Assembly: GCF_907177275.1 (NCBI RefSeq)
Contig: NZ_CAJSLV010000081.1
Span: 1 to 64,000, forward strand
Direction: 5' to 3'
Source of the DNA: Actinacidiphila cocklensis
GTDB lineage: Bacteria > Actinomycetota > Actinomycetes > Streptomycetales > Streptomycetaceae
DNA: 64,000 nucleotides
Program-made: the position numbers and the translations under genes
Shown here: one piece after another, positions 52,316-61,512 of the stretch
How the letters are laid out: every line of letters begins with the position of its first letter
Position numbering within the stretch: the first letter of the stretch is position 1
The notes under the pieces: generated by a model
The model's input: only the letters and a program-made list of their open reading frames with translations
The model's database searches: none
What the model was told of the DNA's origin: nothing

Positions 52316-52744
52316 TCAGCCGACCGGAACCGCCCACGGCAGCATGATCCACACGGTCTTGCCCCCGTCGTCGGTCGGGGTGACCTGGAGGCTGCCGCCG
52401 GACTCCGCAGCGAGGTGACGGACGATCACCATCCCCCGTCCGTTGTCCTCCTGCACGGCCGCGGCCTCCTGCCGGGGCCAGCGCGGGTGGCTGTCGGTGA
52501 CCCCGATGTGCAGCTGCTCGGAGCGTTCGAGGCGCACGTCGACGGTGAAGGTCGGCGACAGCCCCGAGGTGTGCAGCACTGCGTTGGTGGCCAGCTCCGA
52601 GACGATCAGGCGTACGGCGTCGACGGCCGGGGACTCGGCGGGCAGCCCCCAGTCGGCCAGCAGACCGCACACGTAGCGCCTGGCCGTCGTCACCGACGCG
52701 GGGTCGCTCGGCAGGGTGATGGATGCTTCCTGAAGATCTGCCAT
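52316..52744 (-). CDS. RsbW-like histidine-kinase-type ATPase (anti-sigma/regulatory)
   Basis: 142 residues of a stand-alone HATPase_c domain. N box: VDAVRLIVSELATNAVLHTS. G1 box: LHIGVTDSHPRWP. G2 box: DNGRGMVIVRHLAAESGGSL. It ends with GGKTVWIMLPW. Streptomyces has many of these anti-sigma or switch-type kinases. Its position, divergent from an XRE/DUF397 pair, is a recurring arrangement. ATG 52744. Confidence 0.9.
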   Translation of the reverse strand: MADLQEASITLPSDPASVTTARRYVCGLLADWGLPAESPAVDAVRLIVSELATNAVLHTSGLSPTFTVDVRLERSEQLHIGVTDSHPRWPRQEAAAVQEDNGRGMVIVRHLAAESGGSLQVTPTDDGGKTVWIMLPWAVPVG

Positions 52745-53022
52745 GGCGACGCTTCCCTTTCCCGCCGTGACCTGGCTCCGGTGCGCACCTGCGCCGCAGC
52801 GGGGCGCCCGAGAATTGGGCCGCCTCGCTCACGTCGGGTTCGCGCCAGAATGACACTCATCGTGCCGCCAATACGGACGTTCCACAGGTGTCTGCATATA
52901 TCTGTCGCTCAAAACGGTGAACTCTGCTACGTGAGAACGCATTTGGTCGGCAGACTGTCGTATCGGGTGAATAGGGCGGCGTGCTGGGCGGCATGCCGCA
53001 TACCGAGGAGGCGCGAGAGACG

Positions 53023-53913
53023 ATGGAAAGAGTGCCGGCAGTACGCCGGCGCAGACTCGGCGCGGAGCTGCGGCGATTGCGCGACCTGGCGGGACTGACC
53101 AGCGGCGAGGCCGCGGACCTCGCCGGGTGGCACCAGTCGAAGGTCAGCCGGATCGAGACCGGCCACAGCAGCGTACGAGCCGAGGACGTCAACCTGCTGC
53201 TGGACATCTACGCCGTTCGCGACCGCGACGTCCGCGAGCTGCTGCGCACGCTCGCCGGGTACGGCCACCAGCGGGGCTGGTGGCACGACTTCCGGGAGGT
53301 CCTGCCGGTGGAGTACCGCGACTTCATCAGCCTGGAGACCGGGGCGACCCGGGCCAGGTCGATGGAGACCAGCGTCGTTCCCGGGCTGCTGCAGACCCCG
53401 GCGTACGCGCATGCGCTGACCGCGGACGTCATGCCGCAGCTCGGCTCACGCGAGGTGGCGGCGCTGGTCGATGTGCGGATCGCCCGGCAGGCGGTGCTGC
53501 AGCAGGACCCGCCGCTCGAACTGACCGCGGTGCTCGACGAGGCGGTGCTGCGGCGCGAGGTCGGCGGCCCCGAGGTGATGGCGGGTCAGCTGCGGCGGCT
53601 GGTGGAGGCGGCGGAGCTGCCGCATGTGTCCCTGCATGTGCTGCCATTTGCCGCGGGCGGGCACATAGGGGTGACCGGCTCTTTCGTTATCTTCTCCTTT
53701 CCGCGCATCGCTGATCTGGATGTGGTTGTTCTCGACCATCTGACGAGTAGTCTCTGTGTCGATCGGAAAGAGGACATCACCGCTTACGCCGCCGCGTTCG
53801 CCCGATTGCGTGATCGCGCGCTTCCCTGTGCGGAATCGGCTGCGATGATCGCTGGAATCGGTTCCGAGTTCTCGCGGACGCCGCGGCCCACCAAGGAGGC
53901 ACACACATCATGA
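53023..53913 (+). CDS. XRE family regulator with DUF5753 domain
   Basis: 296 residues from ATG 53023. HTH: RRRRLGAELRRLRDLAGLTS, then GEAADLAGWHQSKVSRIETG. Then DUF5753: SLETGATRARSMETSVVPGL, LQTPAYAHALTADVMP, RIARQAVLQQDPPLELTAVL, DEAVLRREVGGPEVMAGQLR and VLPFAAGGHIGVTGSFVIFS. These WhiJ-like proteins are developmental regulators or antitoxin-like partners of DUF397 proteins. Starts at 52981 or 52993 are also in frame; GAGGAGG stands 11 bases before 53023. It overlaps the DUF397 gene by four bases. Confidence 0.9.
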   Translation: MERVPAVRRRRLGAELRRLRDLAGLTSGEAADLAGWHQSKVSRIETGHSSVRAEDVNLLLDIYAVRDRDVRELLRTLAGYGHQRGWWHDFREVLPVEYRDFISLETGATRARSMETSVVPGLLQTPAYAHALTADVMPQLGSREVAALVDVRIARQAVLQQDPPLELTAVLDEAVLRREVGGPEVMAGQLRRLVEAAELPHVSLHVLPFAAGGHIGVTGSFVIFSFPRIADLDVVVLDHLTSSLCVDRKEDITAYAAAFARLRDRALPCAESAAMIAGIGSEFSRTPRPTKEAHTS

Positions 53914-54155
53914 CCGCGCTGTCCCCGTCGCCCTTCGGGCATGTTTCCAACAGTGCGACGCTCGCGGGCGTCGCCTGGCGGCGCAGCAGCCACAGCACGG
54001 CGGCGAACAACTGTGTCGAGGCGGGGGTGTTGCCCTCGGGAGAGGTCGCGGTCCGCGACTCCAAGGACGTCACGGGGCCCGCCCTGCTCTTCCCACCTGG
54101 GGTGTGGGGGGCCTTCGTCCGCGCCCTCGCGGACGAAGGCCTCAGCGCCTCCTAG
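53910..54155 (+). CDS. DUF397 protein
   Basis: 81 residues: LAGVAWRRSSHSTAANNCVE, then AGVLPSGEVAVRDSKDVTGP, then ALLFPPGVWGAFVRALADEG. The W-x-x-SS and VRDSKD motifs define DUF397. Such small proteins pair with the preceding XRE/DUF5753 regulator throughout Streptomyces and probably bind it. ATGA overlap with the regulator gene shows coupling. Confidence 0.92.
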   Translation: MTALSPSPFGHVSNSATLAGVAWRRSSHSTAANNCVEAGVLPSGEVAVRDSKDVTGPALLFPPGVWGAFVRALADEGLSAS

Positions 54156-54227
54156 GGCCTTCCCGCCCGTCCCCGGAGGATGTCTGCCGACCTTCTCCCG
54201 GTGGCGGGCCGGTCGTTCCTGGCACAC

Positions 54228-54266
54228 CTGACAGCTCGCCCTCTCCTGCGGAGGGCGAGCTGTCAG
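54228..54266. terminator. Strong bidirectional terminator
   Basis: A perfect 16-bp stem, CTGACAGCTCGCCCTC (54228-54243) with its complement at 54251-54266, and a seven-base loop. It ends the DUF397 transcript and overlaps the last codons of bioF on the other strand. Confidence 0.85.
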
Positions 54267-55429
54267 GCTCCCGGGGGCGCGGTCGCGACGACCGTGGACA
54301 CCGCCGTGGCGATCTGCTCGTCGGTCAGGCCCGCGTTGGCCGTCAGGCGCAGCCGCGAGACGCCGTCGGGCACGGACGGGGGGCGGAAGCAGCCGACGGA
54401 CAGGCCTGCCGAGCGGCAGGCGGCGGCCCACTCGACGGCCGCGGATGGCGAAGGTGCGCGGACCGAGACGACGCAGGCGTCGGGCGCAGTCGCGTCGAGG
54501 CCGGCCGCGGTGAGCAGCCGGTGGAAGGTGCGGGCGGCGGCGAGGGCGCGGCCGGCCCTCTCGGGCTCGCGGCGCAGCAGCCGCAGCGCGCCGAGGGCGG
54601 CGCCCGCGGCGGCCGGGGCGAGGCCGGTGTCGAAGATGAAGGTGCGGGCTGCGTTGACGAGGTGGTCGATGACGGCCGCCGGGCCGAGCACGACACCGCC
54701 CTGCGCGCCCAGTGCCTTCGACAGGGTCGCGGTGCACACCACGTCGGGCGCCCCCGCCAGGCCCGCCGCGTGGACGGCGCCGCGGCCGCCGTCGCCGAGG
54801 ACGCCGAGGCCGTGGGCGTCGTCGACCAGGAGGGCTGCGCCGTTCTCGCGTGCGGCGGCGGCGAGTTCGGCGAGCGGTGCGGCGTCGCCGTCGACCGAGA
54901 AGACCGAGTCGCTGACGACGACGGCCCGTCCGGTGTGCCCGGCGAGCGCTTTGCGTACGGCGTCGGGGTCGGCGTGCGGCACGACCTCGGTGCGTGCCCT
55001 GGACAGCCGGCAGCCGTCGATCAGCGAGGCGTGGTTGGCGGCGTCGGAGACCAGCAGGGTGCCGTGCGCGGTGAGCGCGGTGACCGCCGCGAGGTTGGCC
55101 GCGTATCCGGAGGCCAGGACCAGCGCGGCGTCGAAGCCGGTGAAGTCGGCGATCTCCGCTTCGAGTTCCGCGTGCAGCGCGGTGCTGCCGGTGACCAGCC
55201 GGGAGCCGGTGGCCCCGGCGCCCCAGTGCAGGCACGCGTCGGCGCCGGCCCTGGTGACCTCGGGGTGGCGGCTCAGGCCGAGGTAGTCGTTGCCCGCCAG
55301 GTCCAGCAGCGGCGACTGCGCGGGCCGGGGGCGCAGTTCGCGGTGCAGCCCCGCGGCGGCGCGTGCGGCGGTCTGCTCCTCGATCCAGCCGAAGGGGCTG
55401 TGCGGCGCGGCGGTCGGTGTGCTGTTCAC
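54263..55429 (-). CDS. bioF: 8-amino-7-oxononanoate synthase (BioF)
   Basis: 388 residues, a fold type I PLP enzyme. LDLAGNDYLGLSRHPEVTRA, GAGATGSRLVTGSTALHAEL, SDAANHASLIDGCRLSRA, LVDDAHGLGVLGDGGRGAVH, and the PLP lysine Lys238 in CTATLSKALGAQGGVVLGPA. It condenses pimeloyl-ACP or -CoA with alanine to make KAPA, the first dedicated step of the biotin ring pathway. GTG 55429. It is divergent from bioB, so the 168-base gap between them should hold both promoters. Confidence 0.93.
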   Translation of the reverse strand: MNSTPTAAPHSPFGWIEEQTAARAAAGLHRELRPRPAQSPLLDLAGNDYLGLSRHPEVTRAGADACLHWGAGATGSRLVTGSTALHAELEAEIADFTGFDAALVLASGYAANLAAVTALTAHGTLLVSDAANHASLIDGCRLSRARTEVVPHADPDAVRKALAGHTGRAVVVSDSVFSVDGDAAPLAELAAAARENGAALLVDDAHGLGVLGDGGRGAVHAAGLAGAPDVVCTATLSKALGAQGGVVLGPAAVIDHLVNAARTFIFDTGLAPAAAGAALGALRLLRREPERAGRALAAARTFHRLLTAAGLDATAPDACVVSVRAPSPSAAVEWAAACRSAGLSVGCFRPPSVPDGVSRLRLTANAGLTDEQIATAVSTVVATAPPGA

Positions 55430-55597
55430 TGCGGTCCCCGGGGGTCGTGGCGGTCGGCTGGCCTTGGCCGACCGCGTCCACCTGCAACGTACTGGCCCTC
55501 AACCGTGCACAGGGTGTGGTGATGCACACACCACGGGCCACCGCTGTTGTGCGGTCCGTCATTGGCCGCGGGCCGTCCGATACGCGAGGATCCCCCC

Positions 55598-56773
55598 ATG
55601 GATCTGCTGACCGCACTGGTGGACAAGGGGCTGCGACGCGAGCTGCCCAGCCGTGAAGAGGCGCTGGCCGTGCTGGCGACCTCCGACGATGACCTGCTGG
55701 ATGTGGTGGCCGCTGCGGGGCGCGTGCGCCGCCAGTGGTTCGGCCACAGGGTGAAGCTGAACTACCTGGTCAACCTCAAGTCCGGGCTGTGTCCCGAGGA
55801 CTGCTCGTACTGCTCGCAGCGGCTCGGCTCGCAGGCCGGGATTCTGAAGTACACCTGGCTCAAGCCCGAGGAGGCCGCCGCCGCGGCGAGCGCGGGGGTG
55901 GCCGGCGGTGCCAAGCGGGTCTGCCTGGTGGCCAGCGGGCGCGGCCCGACCGACCGGGACGTGGACCGGGTCTCGCAGACCATCGCGGCGATCAAGGACC
56001 AGAACGAGGACGTCGAGGTGTGCGCCTGCCTGGGCCTGCTGTCCGGCGGCCAGGCCGACCGGCTGCGGGCCGCGGGCGCGGACGCGTACAACCACAACCT
56101 GAACACCTCGGAGGGGACCTACGGGTCCATCACGACCACCCACACGTACGCCGATCGGGTGGATACCGTGCAGCAGGCCCAGGCGGCCGGGCTCTCGGCG
56201 TGCTCGGGGCTGATCGCGGGCATGGGCGAGAGCGACGAGGACCTGGTCGACGTGGTGTTCGGGCTGCGCGAGCTGGACCCGGACTCGGTGCCGGTGAACT
56301 TCCTGATCCCCTTCGAGGGCACCCCGCTGGCCGAGCAGTGGAACCTGACCCCGCAGCGGTGCCTGCGCATCCTGGCGATGGTCAGGTTCGTCTGCCCGGA
56401 CGTGGAGGTGCGGCTGGCCGGCGGGCGCGAGGTGCACCTGCGCACGATGCAGCCGCTGGCACTGCACCTGGCCAACTCGATCTTCCTGGGCGACTACCTG
56501 ACCAGCGAGGGCCAGGCGGGCCAGGCCGACCTCGACATGATCGCGGACGCGGGCTTCGAGGTGGAGGGCGCGGACACCGTGACGCTGCCCGAGCACCGTT
56601 CGGCCGGTGTGTGCGGTACGCACGAGGCCGGTTGCGGGAGCGGCGGCTGCGGCGAGGGCGACGCGGGCGGCTGCCACGACACCGCCGCGGAGCCCGCCGT
56701 GCCGGCCGCGCGGACGGATCTGGTGGCGGTACGCCGCCGCGGCGCGGGGACGGATCTGCCGCCCAATGCCTGA
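55598..56773 (+). CDS. bioB: Biotin synthase (BioB) with cysteine-rich C-terminal extension
   Basis: 391 residues. The radical-SAM cluster motif is [10 protein letters not shown]. The residues that bind the second cluster in E. coli have counterparts in [32 protein letters not shown] and RLAGGREV. It inserts sulfur into dethiobiotin. Past residue about 335 there is a tail of about 55 residues beginning [20 protein letters not shown], with four Cys and two His before a Pro/Arg-rich end; E. coli BioB stops near 346. The tail could bind metal or sulfur. ATG 55598. bioA overlaps it by eight bases. Confidence 0.95.
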   Translation: MDLLTALVDKGLRRELPSREEALAVLATSDDDLLDVVAAAGRVRRQWFGHRVKLNYLVNLKSGLCPEDCSYCSQRLGSQAGILKYTWLKPEEAAAAASAGVAGGAKRVCLVASGRGPTDRDVDRVSQTIAAIKDQNEDVEVCACLGLLSGGQADRLRAAGADAYNHNLNTSEGTYGSITTTHTYADRVDTVQQAQAAGLSACSGLIAGMGESDEDLVDVVFGLRELDPDSVPVNFLIPFEGTPLAEQWNLTPQRCLRILAMVRFVCPDVEVRLAGGREVHLRTMQPLALHLANSIFLGDYLTSEGQAGQADLDMIADAGFEVEGADTVTLPEHRSAGVCGTHEAGCGSGGCGEGDAGGCHDTAAEPAVPAARTDLVAVRRRGAGTDLPPNA

Positions 56774-58088
56774 GCACTACCCGGCGCTTTCCCCGCTGCC
56801 GCCCGAGGCGCTGCTCAACCTCGACCGGCAGCACGTCTGGCATCCCTACGGCCCGATGCCCGGTCGCCAGGAGCCGCTGGTCGTCGCCTCGGCGTCGGGC
56901 GTGCGGCTGCGGCTGGCCGCGCCCGCACACGGGCGCAGCGAGCTGGTCGACGGGATGTCGTCGTGGTGGTCGGCGATCCACGGCTACCGCCACCCGGTGC
57001 TGGACGCGGCGGTGCGCGACCAGCTGGGCCGGATGAGCCATGTGATGTTCGGCGGGCTGACGCACGAGCCGGCGGTACGGCTGGCGGCGCGGCTGGTGGA
57101 GATCACGCCGGAGCCGCTGCAGCACGTCTTCCTCGCGGACTCCGGTTCGGTGTCGGTCGAGGTCGCGGTCAAGATGTGCCTGCAGTACTGGCGTTCGCTG
57201 GGCCGGCCGGCCAAGCGGCGGCTGCTGACCTGGCGCGGCGGCTACCACGGCGACACCTGGCAGCCGATGTCGGTGTGCGACCCCGAGGGCGGCATGCACC
57301 AGCTGTGGTCGGGGGTGCTGCCCGAGCAGGTCTTCGCCGACGCGCCGCCGCCCGGCTTCGACGCCGAGCCGGACCCGGGGTACGCGGAGCATCTGCGGGA
57401 GCTGATCGGCCGCCACGCCGCCGAGCTGGCGGCGGTGATCGTGGAGCCGGTGGTGCAGGGCGCGGGCGGGATGGCCTTCCACTCCCCCGGCTACCTGCGG
57501 GTGCTGCGGGAGGCCTGCGACGAGCACGACGTGCTGCTGGTCTTCGACGAGATCGCCACCGGCTTCGGGCGTACCGGCGAGCTGTTCGCGGCCGGGCACG
57601 CCGGGGTCAGCCCGGATGTGATGTGCGTGGGCAAGGCGCTGACGGGCGGGTATCTGACGATGGCGGCGGCGCTGTGCACCGGCCGGGTCGCCGAGGGGAT
57701 CTCCCGCGGCGAGGTGCCGGTGCTGGCGCACGGCCCGACGTTCATGGGCAACCCGCTGGCCGCGGCCGTCGCCAACGCCTCGCTCGACGTGCTGCTCGGC
57801 CAGGACTGGGCGCAGCAGGTCAAGCGGATCGAGGCGGGCCTGCGGGACGGCCTGGCGGAGGTCGCCGGGCTGCCGGGGGTGCGCGACGTGCGGGTGCTGG
57901 GCGCGATCGGGGTGGTCCAGCTCGACCACCCGGTGGACATGGCGGCGGCGACCGCGGCCGCGGTACGGGCCGGGGTGTGGCTGCGGCCCTTCCGCGACCT
58001 GGTCTACACGATGCCGCCGTATGTGACCGCGGACGAGGACGTGGCGCGGATCTGCGCGGGCGTCAGGGATGCCGCGCTGGCGGCGTGA
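56766..58088 (+). CDS. bioA: Adenosylmethionine-8-amino-7-oxononanoate aminotransferase (BioA)
   Basis: 440 residues, class III aminotransferase. [80 protein letters not shown] and the PLP lysine Lys290 in [18 protein letters not shown]. It converts KAPA to DAPA with SAM as amino donor. ATG 56766 lies inside the end of bioB, so translation is coupled. Confidence 0.95.
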   Translation: MPEHYPALSPLPPEALLNLDRQHVWHPYGPMPGRQEPLVVASASGVRLRLAAPAHGRSELVDGMSSWWSAIHGYRHPVLDAAVRDQLGRMSHVMFGGLTHEPAVRLAARLVEITPEPLQHVFLADSGSVSVEVAVKMCLQYWRSLGRPAKRRLLTWRGGYHGDTWQPMSVCDPEGGMHQLWSGVLPEQVFADAPPPGFDAEPDPGYAEHLRELIGRHAAELAAVIVEPVVQGAGGMAFHSPGYLRVLREACDEHDVLLVFDEIATGFGRTGELFAAGHAGVSPDVMCVGKALTGGYLTMAAALCTGRVAEGISRGEVPVLAHGPTFMGNPLAAAVANASLDVLLGQDWAQQVKRIEAGLRDGLAEVAGLPGVRDVRVLGAIGVVQLDHPVDMAAATAAAVRAGVWLRPFRDLVYTMPPYVTADEDVARICAGVRDAALAA

Positions 58089-58179
58089 GCGCGGCACGGT
58101 TGGGCAGGGTTCCCGGGGCGCCGTGCGCGGCGGCCAGGGCAGGGGGGCAGGCACGACGACGAGGAACGGAGCGACACCC

Positions 58180-58911
58180 ATGGCCATCGTGGTCATCACC
58201 GGTACGGGCACCGAGGTCGGCAAGACGATGGCGACCGCCGCGGTGGCTGCCGCGTCCCTGGCGCAGGGGCTGAGCGTGGCGGTGCTCAAGCCCGCGCAGA
58301 CCGGGGTCGCCGAGGGCGAGCCGGGGGACGCGGCCGAGGTGGCGCGGCTGGCGGGTGCGGTGACGGCGGTGGAGCTGGCCCGCTACCCCGAGCCGCTGGC
58401 GCCGGCCACCGCGGCCGCGCGGTCCGGGCTGCCCGCCGTGGGTCCCGACGAGATCGCCGAGGCCGCCGCGAAGCTCGCCGCGGTCCACGACGTGGTGCTG
58501 GTGGAGGGCGCGGGCGGGCTGCTGGTGCGCTACGACGCGCAGGGCTCGACGCTGGCGGACGCGGCCGCGATGCTGCGGGCCAGGGTGCTGCTGGTGGCGC
58601 AGCCGGGGCTCGGCACGCTCAACGCGTCGGCGCTGACCGCCGAGGCGCTGAGCAGCCGGAAACTCAGCTGCGCCGGGGTGATCTTCGGCAGCTGGCGCGG
58701 CGACCCGGACCTGGCCGAGTGCTGCAACGTCACCGACCTGCCCGCGGTCGTGGGAGCGCCGCTGCTGGGCGCGCTGCCCCAGTCGGTGGCGGGCCTGTCC
58801 CCCACCGCCTTCCGGACCGCGGCGCCGGACTGGCTGGCGCCGCAACTGGGCGGCACCTGGGACGCGGAGGCCTTCACGCAGGCGTACGCACCGCCGGCGT
58901 ACAAGCACTAG
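58180..58911 (+). CDS. bioD: Dethiobiotin synthetase (BioD)
   Basis: 243 residues. P-loop VVITGTGTEVGKTMATAAVA, substrate region VLKPAQTGVAEGEPGDAAEV, YPEPLAPATAAARSG, VLVEGAGGLLVRYDAQGSTL and VAQPGLGTLNASALTAEAL. It forms the ureido ring from DAPA, CO2 and ATP. It follows bioA by 91 bases, with ACGGAG before ATG 58180. Confidence 0.95.
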   Translation: MAIVVITGTGTEVGKTMATAAVAAASLAQGLSVAVLKPAQTGVAEGEPGDAAEVARLAGAVTAVELARYPEPLAPATAAARSGLPAVGPDEIAEAAAKLAAVHDVVLVEGAGGLLVRYDAQGSTLADAAAMLRARVLLVAQPGLGTLNASALTAEALSSRKLSCAGVIFGSWRGDPDLAECCNVTDLPAVVGAPLLGALPQSVAGLSPTAFRTAAPDWLAPQLGGTWDAEAFTQAYAPPAYKH

Positions 58912-58944
58912 AGCCGGACCGCGCGGGTCGGCGGGGGCCGCGGG

Positions 58945-59322
58945 TCAGACGGTGACGGTCCAGGCGCGCAGCTCGTCTGCGATGCGGTGGACGCTCACCG
59001 AACCGTCCTTCACCAGCCGGGCCAGGTCGCGGACCTGTTCCGGTGTGGTGGTGACGTGCAGCCCGCCGGCGACCAGGTAGGCGTAGGCGACGGCGGCGGC
59101 GAAGAGCGCGTTGGAGCGTTCCAGGGCGGGGATGTGCAGCAGCAGCTGGAGCAGGGCCGCGGCCCGGGTGTGGTCGTCGGGGTAGACGGGCAGGCCGAAT
59201 ATCTCGGCGTCGTGCCGGCCGACCGCGGCCACCAGCGCACCCCAGTCGGTGACCTGGGGGTCGCCGGGGGTGTTGTGCTCGGCGACCATGAGCAGCCAGG
59301 CCAGGTCGATGCGCAGGCTCAA
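58945..59322 (-). CDS. Degenerate Fic/Doc-like toxin
   Basis: 125 residues. DLAWLLMVAEHNTPGDPQVT, AAVGRHDAEIFGLPVYPDDH, then TRAAALLQLLLHIPALERSN, ALFAAAVAYAYLVAGGLHVT, and VSVHRIADELRAWTV. The length and helical order follow Doc, but where the active motif HxFx[D/N]GNKR should be the sequence has IPALERSNALFA. The catalytic His, the phosphate-binding Gly-Asn and the Lys/Arg are not recognisable. It may be an inactive Fic fold or have a changed activity. It overlaps the upstream RHH antitoxin gene by four bases. Confidence 0.7.
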   Translation of the reverse strand: MSLRIDLAWLLMVAEHNTPGDPQVTDWGALVAAVGRHDAEIFGLPVYPDDHTRAAALLQLLLHIPALERSNALFAAAVAYAYLVAGGLHVTTTPEQVRDLARLVKDGSVSVHRIADELRAWTVTV

Positions 59323-59558
59323 CGGGTGCCTTCACCCCGGTTTTCCTCGCGGGTGCCGAATTCCTCGGCGAAGACCTCCTCGTACTGGCGCATGAAGTCG
59401 GCGGCTGCCTGCACGAAGGCCCGGCCGTTCTCGCCCTCGTCCCGCTGGACCAGTTCCTCGATGTAGCGGTTCACACTGATGCCGCGCTGCGAGGCGCGTT
59501 CCCGCGCGGTCTCGGCGGTGGCTTCGTCCACCCGCACGTTCAACTGGGTCTTGGCCAT
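59319..59558 (-). CDS. Ribbon-helix-helix antitoxin
   Basis: 79 residues. N-terminal RHH: TQLNVRVDEATAETARERAS, then QRGISVNRYIEELVQRDE. A C-terminal acidic helix follows (FVQAAADFMRQYEEVFAEEF). The fold is that of Arc/HicB-type DNA-binding antitoxins. No ribosome site precedes ATG 59558. A palindrome ten bases upstream, CTAGCG-n6-CGCTAG, is the likely operator. It is coupled to the Fic-like gene. Confidence 0.85.
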   Translation of the reverse strand: MAKTQLNVRVDEATAETARERASQRGISVNRYIEELVQRDEGENGRAFVQAAADFMRQYEEVFAEEFGTREENRGEGTR

Positions 59559-59567
59559 GAAACCAAG

Positions 59568-59585
59568 CTAGCGCTGATCCGCTAG
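59568..59585. promoter_or_regulatory. Palindromic operator upstream of the RHH antitoxin
   Basis: CTAGCG (59568-59573), six-base spacer, CGCTAG (59580-59585), a perfect 6-6-6 repeat that overlaps the expected promoter of the antitoxin-Fic pair. It fits autoregulation by the RHH protein. Confidence 0.6.
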
Positions 59586-59672
59586 TAGCGGCAAGGGTGC
59601 CGGTCGGACGTACGGCGGCCGGCCGTCTCGTATCGCGGAATTACGGGCTCCGGGCAGCGGGCCGGTGGTGGG

Positions 59673-60110
59673 ATGGCGGGCATGACCGCTCCACGTATCA
59701 GGGCCGCGGGCGCCGCCGACGCCGCGACCGTCCTGGCCTTCTGGCGGGTGGCCGCCGAGGGCACCAGCATCAGCGACGACGAGGCCGGCTTCGCCCGGTT
59801 GGTCGGCACCGACTCGGGCGCGCTGCTGCTCGCCGAGCGGGACGGCGTGCTGGTGGGCACGGTGATCGCCGGTTTCGACGGCTGGCGGTGCCACCTGTAC
59901 CGGCTGGCCGTGCATCCCGACGCCCGCCGCCAGGGCGTCGCGCGGGTGCTGCTGGACGCGGCGGAGGAGCGGTTCGCCGCGCTGGGCGGGCGACGCGGCG
60001 ACGCGATGGTGCTGGAGCGCAACGAGAGCGCCCACCACGCCTGGCGGGCCGCGGGCTACGCCCCCGAGCCGCACTGGCGGCGCTGGACGAAGCCGCTGCG
60101 CCGCGCCTGA
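59673..60110 (+). CDS. GNAT family N-acetyltransferase
   Basis: 145 residues (142 from ATG 59682). One GNAT domain: ADAATVLAFWRVAAEGTSIS, LLAERDGVLVGTVIAGFDGW, the acetyl-CoA loop LAVHPDARRQGVARVLLDAA, then LERNESAHHAWRAAGYAPEP. Substrate unknown. It stands alone between the antitoxin module and the CNNM pair. Confidence 0.88.
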   Translation: MAGMTAPRIRAAGAADAATVLAFWRVAAEGTSISDDEAGFARLVGTDSGALLLAERDGVLVGTVIAGFDGWRCHLYRLAVHPDARRQGVARVLLDAAEERFAALGGRRGDAMVLERNESAHHAWRAAGYAPEPHWRRWTKPLRRA

Positions 60111-60180
60111 CGGGGCGTCGCGCGCTGCAGGCGGGGTGCGGGCGGGCGGCGGCTGACCGATCATGGGACCGAGGTGTCCG

Positions 60181-61512
60181 ATGACCGAAGCGCTGCTCCT
60201 GCTCGTGGCCCTGCTCCTGAGTCTCGCCTGCGGTGTCTTCGTCGCGGCGGAGTTCTCGCTGACCACCATCGAGCGCGGCGAGCTGGAGCGGGCGGTGCAG
60301 CGCGGTGAGCGGGGCGCGGCCGCGGCACTGGCAGGGGTGCGGTCGCTGATGGTGCAGCTGTCGGGGGCGCAGCTGGGCATCACGGTGACCGGGCTGGTCA
60401 TCGGCATGCTGGCCCGCGGTTCGATCGCCGAGCTGCTGCGCGGGCCGCTGCGCTCGGCCGGGGTACCGGGCTCCACGGCGTCGTCGCTGGCACTGGTGCT
60501 GGGCACGGCGCTGTCCACGGTCGTGCTGATGGTGGTGGGCGAGCTGGTGCCGAAGAACTGGGCGATCTCCCGGCCGCTGCCGGTCGTCAAGGCCGTCGCG
60601 GCGCCGCAGCGCGCCTTCACCACGGCGTTCGGGCCGCTGATCCACCATCTGAACAACACCGCCAACCGGGTGCTGCGCCGGATGGGCCTCGAACCGGCCG
60701 AGGAGCTGGCGTCGGCCCGCGGCCCGCAGGAGCTGGGGGCGCTGGCCCGGCACTCGGCGAAGGCCGGGGCGCTGGAGCCGGACACCGCGGAGCTGTTCGT
60801 CAGGACGCTGAGCCTGGCCGACCTGACCGCGGAGAACGTGATGACGCCGCGGGTCCAGGTCACCGCGCTGGAGGCACAGGCGACCGCCGCGGACGTCGCG
60901 AACGCCACCCGGGCGACCGGCCTGTCCCGCTTCCCTGTCTACCGCGGCACCCTCGACGCGGTGATCGGCACGGTGCACATCAAGGACGTCCTGGCGGTGC
61001 CGGCCGGCCGCAGGCCGCGCACGCAGGTCACCGAGCTGCTGCGGGACGCCCTGCTGGTGCCCGAGTCGCTGACCGTGGACCGGCTGCTGGACCGGTTGTC
61101 GGAGTCCCGTTCGATGGCGGTGGTCATCGACGAGTACGGCGGTACGGCCGGTGTGGCGACGGTGGAGGACATCGTCGAGGAGGTGGTCGGCGAGGTCACC
61201 GACGAGCACGACCCGCAGCAGCTGCCCGACCTGCTCTTCGTCCGCGAGGAGGCGGACGGCCGGCGGGTCTACGACGCGGACGGCGCGACCCGTACCGAGG
61301 ACCAGCTGCGGCGGATCGGCCTGCAGGTGCCGGACGGGCCGTACGAGACGCTGGCCGGCCTGGTCGCGGCGCGGCTCGGCCGCATCCCGGTACGCGGAGA
61401 CGCCGTACGGCTCGCGGGCTGGCTGATCGAGGTCGTGGACGACGCGGGGCACCGGGCGGCACGGGTGCGGCTGGTGTCGCCGCCGGACGGGCGGCAGGGG
61501 CCGTACGTATGA
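60181..61512 (+). CDS. CNNM/CorC-type membrane protein with CBS pair and CorC domain
   Basis: 443 residues. CNNM (DUF21) membrane domain at about 1-190: LLSLACGVFVAAEFSLTTIE, LSGAQLGITVTGLVIGMLAR, VLMVVGELVPKNWAISRPLP. A CBS pair follows (about 215-340: VMTPRVQVTALEAQATAADV, SRFPVYRGTLDAVIGTVHIK, VVIDEYGGTAGVATVEDIVE), and a C-terminal CorC/HlyC domain (TRTEDQLRRIGLQVPDGPYE). The family is linked to Mg2+/Co2+ efflux or homeostasis, with CBS domains sensing nucleotides. ATG 60181 follows GAGGTG. It overlaps the next gene by four bases. Confidence 0.9.
   Translation: MTEALLLLVALLLSLACGVFVAAEFSLTTIERGELERAVQRGERGAAAALAGVRSLMVQLSGAQLGITVTGLVIGMLARGSIAELLRGPLRSAGVPGSTASSLALVLGTALSTVVLMVVGELVPKNWAISRPLPVVKAVAAPQRAFTTAFGPLIHHLNNTANRVLRRMGLEPAEELASARGPQELGALARHSAKAGALEPDTAELFVRTLSLADLTAENVMTPRVQVTALEAQATAADVANATRATGLSRFPVYRGTLDAVIGTVHIKDVLAVPAGRRPRTQVTELLRDALLVPESLTVDRLLDRLSESRSMAVVIDEYGGTAGVATVEDIVEEVVGEVTDEHDPQQLPDLLFVREEADGRRVYDADGATRTEDQLRRIGLQVPDGPYETLAGLVAARLGRIPVRGDAVRLAGWLIEVVDDAGHRAARVRLVSPPDGRQGPYV

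Noticed and set aside
55513-55532. GGTGTG-n8-CACACC between bioF and bioB as a biotin operator
   Set aside because: It does not match the BirA or BioQ consensus that I know, and the arms are only six bases of low-complexity sequence.
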